A stretch of 64,000 nt of DNA from Nannocystis pusilla (GCF_020073745.1 NZ_JAIRAU010000001.1:1312501-1376500); one strand, 5' to 3'. Shown: positions 1-15,167, counted from the first letter of the stretch. Made by a program: numbers and translations. Notes: a model not told the origin generated them from the letters alone.

Positions 1-2203
<2,203 letters not shown>

Positions 2204-2379
2204 GGGCACCGCTCCCGTGTGGCGGTTTGCAGTCCGAGGTTCCGAGCGACACACGCACGAAGGCCAAATGGCCCGCTCCGAACCGGAGCCCCGTGCACAG
2301 CGCACAATCTCTTTGCGAGTACGACTCGGCCACCCCTCACAGGGCGGCCGCCGGACCCGCAGCTCGTCGAACAAGTTTT
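2204..2379 (+). other. 23S-5S internal transcribed spacer
   Basis: About 175 bases between the two rRNA genes. I see no tRNA; a short GGCC-AAAT-GGCC hairpin lies near 2263. It is presumably transcribed as part of the rRNA precursor. Confidence 0.7.
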
Positions 2380-2495
2380 GCTGGTGGCTATGGCGGAAGG
2401 GCCACACCCGATCCCATCCCGAACTCGGTCGTTAAGACTTCCAGCGCCGATGGTACTGCAGGGGCGACCCTGTGGGAGAGTAGGACGCCGCCAGC
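2380..2495 (+). rRNA. rrf: 5S ribosomal RNA
   Basis: A molecule of about 116 nt follows the 23S. It contains the conserved CCCATCCCGAACTCGG segment near 2411-2428 and the GGGAGAGTAGG loop E/helix IV segment near 2473. The terminal stem pairs GCTGGTGGC near 2380 with GCCGCCAGC near 2487-2495. The ends are set by that stem and could be off by a base or two. Confidence 0.93.
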
Positions 2496-2500
2496 GCTAT

Positions 2501-2528
2501 GCCCCCTTCGAAAGAAGGGGGCTTTTTT
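2501..2528 (+). terminator. Intrinsic terminator of the rRNA operon
   Basis: GCCCCCTTC pairs perfectly with GAAGGGGGC across a GAAA loop (stem 2501-2522), followed by six T residues at 2523-2528. This is a textbook rho-independent terminator 5 nt after the 5S gene. Confidence 0.92.
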
Positions 2529-2819
2529 ATTTGGTTTCGCCGTGGCCGGGCGCGTGGAGAGCCAGATGGGCGGTCTCGCCGGGGAGGGCTGGTCGCTGCC
2601 ATTGCTCGGTGACTTGATGGGTTCGCCGAGGCGAGCTGGTCTCGCCGCCGGGGTAAGGGCTGGGCAGCGAAGTGTGAGTTAACAGGCTGGGCGAGACGGG
2701 CCGGTCCGAGCGGGGTTGCCTGGCGACTTGACCCAGGCGTTCGCCGGCAATCGGATCGCCGCGACCGCCCAGCTGCTCCTGCGGGGGTTGGACGAACCGA
2801 CTCGAGGGCGACCGGAGAG

Positions 2820-4496
2820 TCACACAGGCTCGCGCGACGGCCCGGCCGGCGGGTCGAACGACCACGGCTGCAGCTCGCGGAGCTCGGCGATGCCGATCTC
2901 GCCGCGCGCGAGCTCGCCGCCGGCGGCGTCGTGGATCCGCCACTGCATGGTCTGGCGGTGCAGCGGCTGCGACTCGACGATGATGCAGCGCAGCTCGCCG
3001 GGCCCGAAGCCGCACTGCGCCTGCACGCCGGCGATCAGCTGTTCGTCGTGGAGGTGGCCGTCGCCGAAGTTCCAGCCGAGCACGAGGCCGGCGACCAGCT
3101 CGCCGTCGACCCATTCGTACTCGGACGGATCGGGGACGGCGCGCGGGACCAATCGACACAGCGCGCGCCCCGCCAGGTGCATCAGGCGAAACGCGATCAC
3201 CTTGCCGACGAGGCCGACGGAGATCTTGCGCTCGTAGAACATGTCGAGCTGGTCGTACAACCACTTCGAAGACTTGCGCAGGCGCTCGAGCTTTTTGTGG
3301 CTGTCGCCGCGGAACAGCCACACCGAGTAGGGCCAGTTGCCGGCGTAGTAGCGCATCGCCAGCAGGAACGACATGCGGTGGGGCACAAGGTTGCCGTAGA
3401 GCGGCAGGCCCACGGCGAACAGGCCGACGAACAGCGCCAGGAGCGGGGTGTCGGCGAGCGCGAGCACGCTGGCGTCGGCGTGCGCGCCGAACAGGAAGAA
3501 CCCGCCGTACAGCACGGCCACGTTCCACTCGATCGGCACCCCCATCGGCACGGTGCTGAGGATGAAGCCGTGCAGCATCACCATCATCGCCAGGCCGACG
3601 GTGGTGAGGACACCGCCGTCGCCGAGGAGCAGGACGATCGGCACGGAGAGCTCGAGCGCGGTGCCGGCGTGAGCCATCACCGTGGCCAGCCGCGACGGCC
3701 GCAGGTCCTCGGGATAATTGCGGTAGACGAGGCGGCGGATCCACGCGAAGCGCGTGACCGGCGAATTGCTGGTCATCACGCACACCACGGCCGGGAAATG
3801 ATGATTGAGCTTGGACACCCCGGCCCAGAACCACAGCGCCGCCTGCACCGCCTTGGCCCCGGCGAGCCACGGGCTGGCGAACGCGAACACGACGAGCATG
3901 ACCCAGTAGTGCTCGGCGCGCGCCGCCAGGAAGACGGTCCGGTCGAGCAGGCCGCACAGCGGCACCAGCGCGACCAGCGGCAGCAACAGCGCCGCGTCGA
4001 GCTGCGGGGCCACCAGCGCGCGCACCAGGCTGATCAACAGCACCGCGTAGAGCGCCACGTCGAGCGCGCCGCGGGTCGCGCCGCCGACCAGCGGGAGGCC
4101 GCGCAGCAGCGGCAGCTTGGTGGTGCCCGGGCGCAAGAAGTGGAGGAACCCGCCGATCGGCGGGAAGTAGCGCCCGGTCAACGGCCCGCTGCCGCAACCG
4201 AGGCCGAGGACCTCGAACAACAGGCTCCACACGATCGCCTTCTGAAACGCGACCGGCTCGAGCCACCATTGCCCGATCGCGCCCAGCTCGCCGATGCCCG
4301 GGGTGAACCCGCAGAAGAAGATCCACCCACCGACGTAGAGCCCGACCTTGAGCAGGTAGACGAAGTAGACCGCGACGGGGGTGCCGTAACCCTGCAGGGC
4401 CCACGAGCGACACACCATCTGGCTCTTGTCCGGCAACGGCCGGGTGGCCCACTCGAGCGGGTCGTACGGCGGGGGGATCGGATCGAGCAGGCCCAT
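2820..4496 (-). CDS. DUF3556-like multi-pass membrane protein
   Basis: 558 residues, inner-membrane by composition, with many hydrophobic segments (for example about 40-63, 145-170, 200-225 and 295-330). The opening MGLLDPIPPPYDPLEW and the following KSQMVCRSWALQGYG resemble the start of DUF3556 proteins, known mainly from actinobacteria. Function is unknown. The last 110 residues are soluble and may form a cytoplasmic domain. The gene is monocistronic and convergent with the rRNA operon. A TATGAT box (4509-4514, minus strand) lies 12 nt before the ATG and no Shine-Dalgarno is evident. The family call comes from memory of the N-terminal pattern. Confidence 0.7.
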   Translation of the reverse strand: MGLLDPIPPPYDPLEWATRPLPDKSQMVCRSWALQGYGTPVAVYFVYLLKVGLYVGGWIFFCGFTPGIGELGAIGQWWLEPVAFQKAIVWSLLFEVLGLGCGSGPLTGRYFPPIGGFLHFLRPGTTKLPLLRGLPLVGGATRGALDVALYAVLLISLVRALVAPQLDAALLLPLVALVPLCGLLDRTVFLAARAEHYWVMLVVFAFASPWLAGAKAVQAALWFWAGVSKLNHHFPAVVCVMTSNSPVTRFAWIRRLVYRNYPEDLRPSRLATVMAHAGTALELSVPIVLLLGDGGVLTTVGLAMMVMLHGFILSTVPMGVPIEWNVAVLYGGFFLFGAHADASVLALADTPLLALFVGLFAVGLPLYGNLVPHRMSFLLAMRYYAGNWPYSVWLFRGDSHKKLERLRKSSKWLYDQLDMFYERKISVGLVGKVIAFRLMHLAGRALCRLVPRAVPDPSEYEWVDGELVAGLVLGWNFGDGHLHDEQLIAGVQAQCGFGPGELRCIIVESQPLHRQTMQWRIHDAAGGELARGEIGIAELRELQPWSFDPPAGPSREPV

Positions 4497-4645
4497 CGCG
4501 ATCCGACGATCATAGCCGCGCGCGCGTCACGATTGGAAGACCGCCGATTCACCGGACTGCAGAGACTGCCGCGAACAGCCACGGTGTGAAGGCCGGAGAC
4601 CTACCGGCCTTCTCGCTGCTCGAAAACGCACCTCCCCCGGGCCGC

Positions 4646-4674
4646 TTGACGGTCTGGTGTGCGATCTGTATACT
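4646..4674 (+). promoter_or_regulatory. Sigma70-type promoter of the acyl-CoA dehydrogenase operon
   Basis: TTGACG at 4646-4651, a 17-base spacer, and TATACT at 4669-4674. This is near-consensus at optimal spacing in a GC-rich genome, with an AT-rich stretch after it. It is the only strong promoter upstream of the operon that ends at 11581. The leader to the first possible start is long, about 290 nt. Confidence 0.75.
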
Positions 4675-4693
4675 TGCTAGTCGCCAGCAAGTA
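4671..4693 (+). promoter_or_regulatory. Palindromic operator overlapping the -10 box
   Basis: TACTTGCT (4671-4678) and AGCAAGTA (4686-4693) are perfect inverted arms of 8 bases around a 7-base centre. The left arm overlaps the -10 hexamer, so a bound dimer would block RNA polymerase. Size and symmetry suit a TetR-family repressor. Which of the TetR genes in this window (19721, 23323, 42190), if any, binds here is not known. Confidence 0.6.
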
Positions 4694-4974
4694 AATGCAG
4701 GCTGATTTATTTCATGAGGAATTTCAAAGCTATACGCGGGATTCCGAGTGGCGCCATGAATGGCGAAAACTGCGAAGTTCAGTTCGCAGGATGCCACGAG
4801 AGCGGTCCGCGGCCCGGTCGACGCGAGAGGTGAGCGCACGCGAAGAGAGGGAGGCACCATGAGGACGGGGACTTCACGGATTGTCGGCGCCGCCGCGCCG
4901 ACGGTGGCAACATTGGTGGTCTCGTCGGGCACAGCATTGGCGGGATCTTCCGCAAGGCCGGCGAACAGGGTTAC

Positions 4975-7238
<2,264 letters not shown>

Positions 7239-7255
7239 CCTTTCCATAAACAACA

Positions 7256-8413
7256 ATGACCCGACCGCACGACTTCGGCTTCGACGAGACGGCGCAGATC
7301 CTCAAGGACACTGCGCGGCGACTGTTGCAGGATCATTGCTCGCCCGAGCAGCTGCACCGGCTGGTGGCCGCCAGCTCCGAGCCGGCGCGCGCGTCGGAGT
7401 GCGTGTGGGACGAGGCGCTGTGGCGCAAGATGCTCGACCTCGGCTGGACGGCCGTCGCCGTGCCCGAGGCGCTCGGCGGCTTCGGCATGGGGCTGGTGGC
7501 GATCGCCGGCCTGGTCGAGGAGGTCGGGCGCGCGGCGGCGCCGTCGCCGCTGATCGCGACGCTGTGCGCGACCTACGTCGCGGCCGCGTGCGACAGCGAC
7601 GCCGCGCGGCAATTGCTGCGGCGGATCGCGGCTGGTCTTTCGGTCAGCCTGGCGATCACCGATCGGCGCGGGTCGTGGGAGGCCGGGGACTGCGACGTGA
7701 CCGCGAGCGACGCCGGCGTGCTGAACGGCACCGCGTGGTTCGTGCAGGACGCGCGCAAGGTGGGCGTGTTGCTGGTCAAGGCGAGGTCGTCGCGCGGGGT
7801 CGGGCTCTACGCGGTCGACGTCGACGCCGCGGGCGTCACGATCGTGCCCGACGCGATCGTCGACCTCACCCGCGACCAGGCCCACGTCGAGCTGCGCGAC
7901 GTCGCCGTGCCGGCCGAGCGAGTCATCGTTTCGCCCGGGGACGGCGCGCGGGCCCTGGCGGCGGCGGAGCCTGCGATCTTGACCATCCTCGCCGCCGACA
8001 TGGTCGGGGCGGCCGAGTGGCAGCTGCAGACCACCGCCGAGTACGCGCGCACGCGGGTCCAGTTCGAGCGGCCGATCGGGTTCTTCCAGGCCGTCAAGCA
8101 CCCGCTCGTCGACATGATGGTGAAGATCGACGCGGCCCGCTCGCTGCTGTACGACGCCGCCTGCGCCTTCGACCACGAGCCGGGCGCGGCCGAGGTGGGC
8201 GCGCGCATGGCCAAGTCGGCGGCGAGCGACGCGGCGTCGTATTGCTCCGGGCGATCGGTGCAGCTGCACGGCGGCATCGGCTTCACCTGGGAGTGTTTTG
8301 TGCATCTGTGGTTCAAGCGGCAGAAGCACAACGAGGTCTTGTTCGGCGACGCGGCCCATCAGCGCGCCAGGCTGGCGGATCGGCTGCTCGGGCGGATCGG
8401 TGAGACCGCATGA
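7256..8413 (+). CDS. Acyl-CoA dehydrogenase, second (beta-like) subunit
   Basis: 385 residues. The fold is recognisable from RPIGFFQAVKHPLVDMMVKID and SVQLHGGIGFTWE, the RxxGxFQ and C-terminal helix motifs of the family. The usual nucleotide-loop signature is weak (SLAITDRRGSW), and the C-terminal catalytic/FAD segment reads HLWFKRQKHNEVLFGD without the normal EGTSEI-like motif. A non-catalytic partner of the preceding gene product fits best. The ATG follows the previous stop by 17 nt, and the TGA overlaps the next ATG in ATGA, so translation is probably coupled. Confidence 0.85.
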   Translation: MTRPHDFGFDETAQILKDTARRLLQDHCSPEQLHRLVAASSEPARASECVWDEALWRKMLDLGWTAVAVPEALGGFGMGLVAIAGLVEEVGRAAAPSPLIATLCATYVAAACDSDAARQLLRRIAAGLSVSLAITDRRGSWEAGDCDVTASDAGVLNGTAWFVQDARKVGVLLVKARSSRGVGLYAVDVDAAGVTIVPDAIVDLTRDQAHVELRDVAVPAERVIVSPGDGARALAAAEPAILTILAADMVGAAEWQLQTTAEYARTRVQFERPIGFFQAVKHPLVDMMVKIDAARSLLYDAACAFDHEPGAAEVGARMAKSAASDAASYCSGRSVQLHGGIGFTWECFVHLWFKRQKHNEVLFGDAAHQRARLADRLLGRIGETA

Positions 8414-9501
8414 AGATCCGCGCCGCCGTCGCGCGCGAGCGTGAGCCGTTCAGCATCGAGGAGTGCGAGCTCGACGGCCCGCGCGCGGGCGAAGTACTGG
8501 TCGAGGTCGAGGCGTGCGGGATCTGCCACACCGACCTCTCGGCCCGCGATCGCTACTACGGGACGCCGCTGCCGGCGGTGCTCGGGCACGAGGGCGTCGG
8601 GCGGATCGTCGAGCTCGGCGCCGGCGTCAGCAAATTCGCCGTCGGCGAGCGCGTGGTGATGAGCTTCGGCGCGTGCGGGCAGTGCCCCAATTGCACCGCC
8701 GAGCTGCCGGGCTATTGCCGGCACGCGCGCGAGTTCAACCTGTTCGCGCGCCGCCTCGACGGCTCGTCGCCCATCTCGCGCGGCGGGCAGCCGATCACCG
8801 GACATTTCTTCGCGCAGTCGGCGTTCGCCAGCCACGCGGTGGCCGCCACCACCAACCTCGTGCGGCTCGACGACGACCTTCCGGGCGCGCTCATGACGTC
8901 GCTCGCGTGCGGCGTCCAGACCGGCATGGGCGCGGTGATGAACGTGCTGCAGGCCGGGCCGCGCGACGTCATCGGCATCTTCGGCTGCGGCACCGTCGGC
9001 CTCGCGGCGGTCATGGCGGCGAAGATCGCCGGCTGTTCGCAGATCGTCGCCGTCGACGTCCGGCCCGACCGCCTGGTGACGGCGCGCGCGCTCGGGGCCA
9101 CCGAGGTCGTCGACAGCGCCTCCGAAGGCCTGGGGCCGGCGCTCAGGCACCTCCGCGGATTGACGCTCGCGTTCGACAACACCGGCAACCCGGAGGTCAT
9201 CGAGGCCGCCTATTCGCTGCTCCGCCCGCGCGGCCGGCTCGCGCTCGCCGGGCTGAGCCCGCGGGGGGCCAAGCTGTCCCTCGACCTCAACGCCATGATG
9301 GTGAGCGGCCGCAGCGTGCGCGGCACCGTCGAGGGCGACGCCGACCCGCGCAGCTTCATCCCGCAGATGATCGCGTGGTACCGCCGCGGCGAGCTGCCGC
9401 TCGAGGAGCTCGTCACCACCTATCCCTTCGAGCAGATCAACCAGGCCGCGGCCGACATGCTGGCCGGGCGGGTCATCAAGCCGGTTCTGCGAATGGCATG
9501 A
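8410..9501 (+). CDS. Zinc-dependent alcohol dehydrogenase (MDR family)
   Basis: 363 residues. It oxidises an alcohol to an aldehyde with NAD(P)+. Catalytic zinc ligands are C39 (CGICHTD), H60-E61 (GHEGVG) and a Cys in LACGVQTG. The structural zinc lobe is intact: C89, C92, C95 and C103. The Rossmann motif is GIFGCGTVGLAA (about 192-203), with an Asp at the end of beta2 (VAVDVRPDR) suggesting NAD. The layout resembles benzyl/aryl-alcohol dehydrogenases. With the aldehyde dehydrogenase downstream it would feed an alcohol into the acyl-CoA branch of the operon. Confidence 0.9.
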   Translation: MKIRAAVAREREPFSIEECELDGPRAGEVLVEVEACGICHTDLSARDRYYGTPLPAVLGHEGVGRIVELGAGVSKFAVGERVVMSFGACGQCPNCTAELPGYCRHAREFNLFARRLDGSSPISRGGQPITGHFFAQSAFASHAVAATTNLVRLDDDLPGALMTSLACGVQTGMGAVMNVLQAGPRDVIGIFGCGTVGLAAVMAAKIAGCSQIVAVDVRPDRLVTARALGATEVVDSASEGLGPALRHLRGLTLAFDNTGNPEVIEAAYSLLRPRGRLALAGLSPRGAKLSLDLNAMMVSGRSVRGTVEGDADPRSFIPQMIAWYRRGELPLEELVTTYPFEQINQAAADMLAGRVIKPVLRMA

Positions 9502-9517
9502 CCGCGACGGAGAGTCC

Positions 9518-9988
9518 ATGAGCGCCACGAACGCCCTTCTCGAGCTGATCGCCGGCGACCGCGAGAGCACGGTCGACGCGCTGCACCAATTGTTCGACGC
9601 GCTGGCGCCGATCGACACCGCGTTCATGCACGGCGAGTGGGAGGGCGGGGTGTTGCGCACCGGGCACCCGGGCGAGCAGCAATTGGCGGCGGTCGGGTGG
9701 GTCGGCAAGTCGTTTCACGACGACGACGACGTCGACCCGATCGTCACCCGCGACGAGGGGGGCCGGCGGGTCGCCAGCCCGATCCTCGGCAAGGCCTCGC
9801 TGCGGCTGGTGCACTACCGCGGCGCCGCGACGGCGACGATGATCTACGACAAGCACCCGATCTTCGATCACTTCCGCAAGATCGACGACGACCGAGTGTT
9901 CGGCGTCATGGACCGCAAGGGCGACCGGGCGCCGCTGTTCTTCCACCTGCGCCGGCTGCGTCCGCTCGAGCAGGGGGCTGCGTCATGA
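9518..9988 (+). CDS. GXWXG/DUF4334 domain protein
   Basis: 156 residues. The N-terminal half contains GEWEGG (GXWXG motif, about 40-45), and the C-terminal half has the DUF4334 pattern LVHYRGAATATMIYDKHPI followed by FRKIDD and GVMDRKG. Members are small beta-rich proteins of unknown function often found with lipid-degradation genes; a lipid- or acyl-binding role is only a guess. It lies 16 nt after the dehydrogenase and its TGA overlaps the ATG of the ligase remnant. Confidence 0.85.
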   Translation: MSATNALLELIAGDRESTVDALHQLFDALAPIDTAFMHGEWEGGVLRTGHPGEQQLAAVGWVGKSFHDDDDVDPIVTRDEGGRRVASPILGKASLRLVHYRGAATATMIYDKHPIFDHFRKIDDDRVFGVMDRKGDRAPLFFHLRRLRPLEQGAAS

Positions 9989-10086
9989 CCACCGTCTCGT
10001 CCGTGATTCGGACCCACGCCGCGGAGCGCCCGGACGCGCCGGCGCTGGGCCCGTACTGGCACGGCCGCGAGCGCGCGGTCCGCTGA
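9985..10086 (+). pseudogene. Remnant of an acyl-CoA synthetase N-terminus
   Basis: A 33-codon ORF with ATG overlapping the previous stop. The product begins MTTVSSVIRTHAAERPDAPA, which matches the typical opening of AMP-forming acyl-CoA ligases (an xVxxHAxxRPDxPA pattern). It then ends in GPYWHGRERAVR and a TGA. No adenylation motif follows before the next gene at 10127, so about 500 residues are missing. The operon has thus lost a ligase, or keeps it elsewhere. Confidence 0.6.
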
Positions 10087-10126
10087 TTCAATTCGTAGCA
10101 CGATCGCCGCACCGAGGAGCACGACC

Positions 10127-11581
10127 ATGGACAATGAGCAGACAGCCACCGACGAGGCCCAGATCGCGCGCATGCGCGAGATCCTCCGCCGCCAGCGCGA
10201 GACGTTCACCGCCGAGTTGCCGGTCGGCGCGCCGATCCGCAAGCAGCGGCTGCAGCGCGCCATCGACCTCGTGGTCAGCAACAAGGATCGCTTCGCCCAG
10301 GCGCTGTCGGCCGACTTCGGCCACCGCTCGGCGACGCAATCGATGGTCACCGACATCATGTCGACGGTGAAGTCGCTGAAGCACGCGCTCAAGAACGTCG
10401 ATCGCTGGATGCGGCCCGAGAAGCGCAAGCTCGACTTCCCGCTGGCCCTGCTCGGCGCGCGCGCTCACGTCGAATACCAGCCGAAGGGCGTGATCGGCGT
10501 GATCTCGCCGTGGAACTTCCCGGTCTACCTGACCTTCGCCCCGCTCGCGCAGATCTTCGCCGCCGGCAACCGGGCGATGGTCAAGCCGTCCGAGTACACG
10601 CCGCGCACCGCCGAGACGATGCGCGAGCTGGCGGCGCAGTACTTCCCCGAGCACGAGCTCGCGTTCGTCCTCGGCGGCCCCGGCGTCGGCAAGGCGTTCG
10701 CCGGCCTCGCGTTCGACCACCTGATCTTCACAGGCGGCACCGGCATCGCTCGCCACGTGCTGCACGCCGCGGCCGACAACCTGGTGCCGACGACGCTCGA
10801 GCTCGGCGGCAAGTCGCCCGTGATCGTCGGCGAGAGCGCCGACCTGGCCCGCACCAGCGAGCGCGTGGCCATGGGCAAGATGCTCAACGCCGGCCAGATC
10901 TGCCTCGCGCCCGACTACCTGCTGGTACCGAAGGCCAAGGAGGCCAGCGTCGTCGCCGCGCTGCAGCAGGCCGTGGCCCGCCTGTACCCGACGCTGCTCG
11001 CCAACGACGATTACACGTCGGTGGTCGATTCACGCCACCGCGAGCGCCTGCAGGGCCTCATCGACGACGCGAAGGCCAGGGGCGCCGAGGTCATCGCCGT
11101 CAACCCGGGTAACGAGGACTTCGCCGCCGCGTCCGGCAACAAGATGCCGCTCCACATCATTCGCAACACCACGCCGGAGATGCGAGTGATGCGCGAGGAG
11201 ATCTTCGGGCCCATCCTGCCGATCATGACGTACAATCGCACGGAAGAGGCGATCGCTCACGTCAACGCCGGGGAACGCCCGCTCGCGCTGTACTACTTCG
11301 GCACGGACCCCGACGAGGAGCGCCGGGTGGTCGAGCGCACGGTGTCGGGCGGCGTGACGCTCAACGACGTCATCTTCCACGCGATGGCCGAGGACCTGCC
11401 GTTCGGCGGCATCGGCCCGTCCGGCATGGGCAGCTACCACGGCTTCGACGGCTTCAAGACGTTCAGCCACACGAAGGCGGTGTACCGCCAGCCGAATCTC
11501 GACCTGGCCGGGCTCGCCGGGCTGAAGCCGCCGTACGGCGAGAAGACCCGCAAGGCGCTCAAGCGCGAGATCGAGGGGTAG
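10127..11581 (+). CDS. Coniferyl-aldehyde-type NAD(P) aldehyde dehydrogenase
   Basis: 484 residues. It oxidises an aldehyde to a carboxylic acid. Catalytic residues are visible: N130 (SPWNFPVYL), E225 (LELGGKSP) and nucleophile C259 (NAGQICLAPDY). The C-terminal FGGIGPSGMGSYHG segment and the long C-terminal tail match the coniferyl aldehyde dehydrogenase branch. A GAGGAG ribosome site precedes the ATG. It is the last gene of the operon; its stop is followed 17 nt later by the convergent phosphotransferase gene. Physiological substrate unknown; an aromatic or long-chain aldehyde from the alcohol dehydrogenase is likely. Confidence 0.9.
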   Translation: MDNEQTATDEAQIARMREILRRQRETFTAELPVGAPIRKQRLQRAIDLVVSNKDRFAQALSADFGHRSATQSMVTDIMSTVKSLKHALKNVDRWMRPEKRKLDFPLALLGARAHVEYQPKGVIGVISPWNFPVYLTFAPLAQIFAAGNRAMVKPSEYTPRTAETMRELAAQYFPEHELAFVLGGPGVGKAFAGLAFDHLIFTGGTGIARHVLHAAADNLVPTTLELGGKSPVIVGESADLARTSERVAMGKMLNAGQICLAPDYLLVPKAKEASVVAALQQAVARLYPTLLANDDYTSVVDSRHRERLQGLIDDAKARGAEVIAVNPGNEDFAAASGNKMPLHIIRNTTPEMRVMREEIFGPILPIMTYNRTEEAIAHVNAGERPLALYYFGTDPDEERRVVERTVSGGVTLNDVIFHAMAEDLPFGGIGPSGMGSYHGFDGFKTFSHTKAVYRQPNLDLAGLAGLKPPYGEKTRKALKREIEG

Positions 11582-11597
11582 GAGCCTCGGCTCGCGT

Positions 11598-12607
11598 TCA
11601 GGCGGGCAGCCGCTCGAGGCCCGCGCGCAGCAGGGGCAGCACCGCGTCGCCGGTGGTGGCGAAGCCGTCGCCGACGGTGAGGCCGGCGCGGTAGCGCTGG
11701 TGGATGCCCTCGGCGATCACGGCCAATTTGAAGAAGCCCAGCGCCATGTAAAAGTCGAGGTCCGTGAGCGCGCGACCGGACTGCTGTGAATAGCGGGCCG
11801 CCATGTCGTCCGCATCTAAAAAATGATTGGCGGTACCGCGAATGTGCCTGACCCCGAGGACAGGTTCGGTGAGCGGGTCCCAGTAGACCAGCGCGAGGCC
11901 GAGGTCGGCGAGTGGGTCGCCGAGGGTGCACATCTCCCAGTCGACGATCGCGGCGATCTCGACCCGGTCGGGCGCGAGGATCACGTTGTCGAGGCGGTAG
12001 TCGCCGTGCACGATCGAGCGGTCGCTGCGGGCGGGCAGGGCCAGGCGCAGGCGGCCGCCCAGCTCGACGGGCTCGGCGATGTCGCGGGTGTGCACGCGCT
12101 CCCACTGGTCCATCCAGCGGCGGATCTGCCGCTCGAGATAACCCTCGGCGCGGCCGAAGGTGTCGAGGCCCACGGCCGACGGGTCGACCGCGTGCAATTC
12201 ACACAGGCGGTCGACGAGCTGGTGCCCGCATTGTCGCTGCTCGTCGGGGCTCAAGGTCGCGGCGTCCTCGGCGCTCTGAATCACGCGACCCGCCACGAAT
12301 TGCGTGACCGCGAACGGCACCCCGAGCACCGAGGTGTCGTCGCACAGCAGCACGGCCGGGGCCACGGGCACGCGCGTGGGTCCGAGCGCGGCGACGACGC
12401 GGAACTCGCGGGCCATGTCGTGGGCGCTCGGCGTGAGCGTGCCGAGGGGAGGCCGGCGCAGCACCCAGTCGTGTACGCCGTCGCGCAGGCGATAGGTGAG
12501 GTTCGACTTGCCGCCGGCGAGCAGCTGCGCCTCGAGCTGGCCGCCGTAGTCCGGCACGCGCCGGGCGAAGTATCGGTGCAGCGCCGCGAGGTCGAGCCCG
12601 GGCGGGT

Positions 12608-12611
<4 letters not shown>
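11598..12611 (-). CDS. Aminoglycoside-phosphotransferase-fold kinase, ACAD10/11-associated type
   Basis: 337 residues from a GTG that overlaps the upstream stop (GTGA). Kinase-like fold: SNLTYRL nucleotide loop (about 36-42), catalytic HGDYRLDN (202-209) and metal-binding DWEMCTLGDPLADLG (from D224). Such proteins sit beside or are fused to acyl-CoA dehydrogenases. In human ACAD10/11 this domain phosphorylates 4-hydroxyacyl-CoAs so that the dehydrogenase partner can complete their conversion. The same chemistry for this pair is inferred from family and context. The upstream in-frame extension visible in the open frame is antisense to nothing useful and was not included. Confidence 0.88.
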
Positions 12612-13816
<1,205 letters not shown>

Positions 13817-13870
13817 GTCGCCCCCTTGATCGGAGATCAGAGGAGAAACCACCTCGGGTCCGTGAGTCAA

Positions 13871-13932
13871 GCATCGTCACGGTGATTTTTTAATTCGTTG
13901 TAAAAATTATCGCCGTCGTCTAGGTTGCTCCC
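13871..13932 (+). promoter_or_regulatory. AT-rich divergent promoter region, with a -35/-10 for the thiolase
   Basis: TTGTAA (13898-13903), 17 bases, then TAGGTT (13921-13926), six bases before the thiolase ATG. This would give a leaderless transcript. The segment 13885-13910 is strikingly AT-rich with imperfect dyad symmetry (TTTTTT...AAAAAT), a plausible operator serving both directions. Confidence 0.5.
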
Positions 13933-15144
13933 ATGGCGAAGAGCGCGTTCATCTACGACGCGATGCGCACCCCCCGGGGCAAGTTGAAGGGTGGGGCGCT
14001 GAACGGCACCAAGCCGGTCGACCTGGTCGTGGGCCTCATCCACGAGCTGGTGCCGCGCAACCCGGGGCTCCTGCTCGAGCGCATCGACGACATCGTGCTC
14101 GGGGTGGTCTCGCCGGTGGGCGAGCAGGGCGGCGACATCGCCCGCACCGCGGCGCTGGTGGCGGGTCTGCCGGAGACGGTCGCCGGGGTGCAGATGAACC
14201 GCTTCTGCGCCTCGGGGCTCGAGGCGGTCAACACGGCGGCGGCCAAGGTCGCGTCGGGGTCGGACGACCTCGTGGTCGCGGGCGGGGTCGAGTCGATGTC
14301 GCGCGTGCCGATCGGGGCCGACGGCGGGGCGTACCACCAGGACCCGACCACCGCGTACGACGCCTACTTCGTGCCGCAGGGCATCGGCGCCGACCTCATC
14401 GCCACGCTCGAGAAATTCAGCCGCGAGGACGTCGATACGTTCGCGGTCGAGTCGCAGCGCCGGGCCGAGCACGCGTGGAAGCAGGGTTACTTCGCGCGAT
14501 CGATCGTGCCGGTCAAGGACATCAACGGCGTGACGATCCTCGACCGCGACGAGCACCGCCGGCCGGAGTCGACGGTGCAGTCGCTGGCGGCGCTGCCGGC
14601 CTCGTTCGTCAAGATGGGCGAGCTCGGCGGCTTCAACGCGGTGGCCCTGCAGAAGTACCACTGGGTCGAGAAGATCGAGCACGTGCACACGGCGGCCAAC
14701 TCGTCGGGGATCGTCGACGGGGCGGCGTTGATGCTGCTCGGCAGCGAGCAGATCGGGGCCAAGCTGGGGCTGCGGCCGCGCGCGCGCGTGGTGTCGATGG
14801 CGGTGACCGGCAGCGAGCCGACGATCATGCTGACCGGGCCGACGCCGGCGACCAGGAAGGCGCTCGCGCGGGCGGGGCTGACGGTCGACGACATCGACCT
14901 GTTCGAGCTCAACGAGGCGTTCGCGTCGGTGGTCCTGAAGTGGATGCGTGACCTCGAGATCCCGGCGGAGAAGGTCAACGTCAACGGCGGCGCGATCGCC
15001 ATGGGCCACCCGCTCGGCGCGACCGGCTGCATCATCCTGGGCACGCTGCTCGACGAGCTCGAGCGCCGCAACCTGCGCTACGGCCTCGCCACCCTGTGCG
15101 TCGGCGCGGGCATGGGCATCGCCACGATCATCGAGCGCGTGTGA
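13933..15144 (+). CDS. Acetyl-CoA C-acyltransferase (thiolase)
   Basis: 403 residues. It cleaves 3-ketoacyl-CoA to acetyl-CoA and a shortened acyl-CoA. The catalytic triad is clear: C92 in [11 protein letters not shown]359 in GHPLGATG and C389 in CVGAGMG. FELNEAF is also conserved. The opening [16 protein letters not shown] fits the FadA/PcaF-like branch paired with FadB-type proteins. The next gene starts 23 nt after its stop, making a FadA-FadB order that implies a trifunctional complex. Confidence 0.94.
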   Translation: MAKSAFIYDAMRTPRGKLKGGALNGTKPVDLVVGLIHELVPRNPGLLLERIDDIVLGVVSPVGEQGGDIARTAALVAGLPETVAGVQMNRFCASGLEAVNTAAAKVASGSDDLVVAGGVESMSRVPIGADGGAYHQDPTTAYDAYFVPQGIGADLIATLEKFSREDVDTFAVESQRRAEHAWKQGYFARSIVPVKDINGVTILDRDEHRRPESTVQSLAALPASFVKMGELGGFNAVALQKYHWVEKIEHVHTAANSSGIVDGAALMLLGSEQIGAKLGLRPRARVVSMAVTGSEPTIMLTGPTPATRKALARAGLTVDDIDLFELNEAFASVVLKWMRDLEIPAEKVNVNGGAIAMGHPLGATGCIILGTLLDELERRNLRYGLATLCVGAGMGIATIIERV

Positions 15145-15167
15145 GCACGTTCCGAGAGGGTACCGAG

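Noticed and set aside
2204..2379. tRNA in the 23S-5S spacer
   Set aside because: No cloverleaf or T-loop sequence is present.
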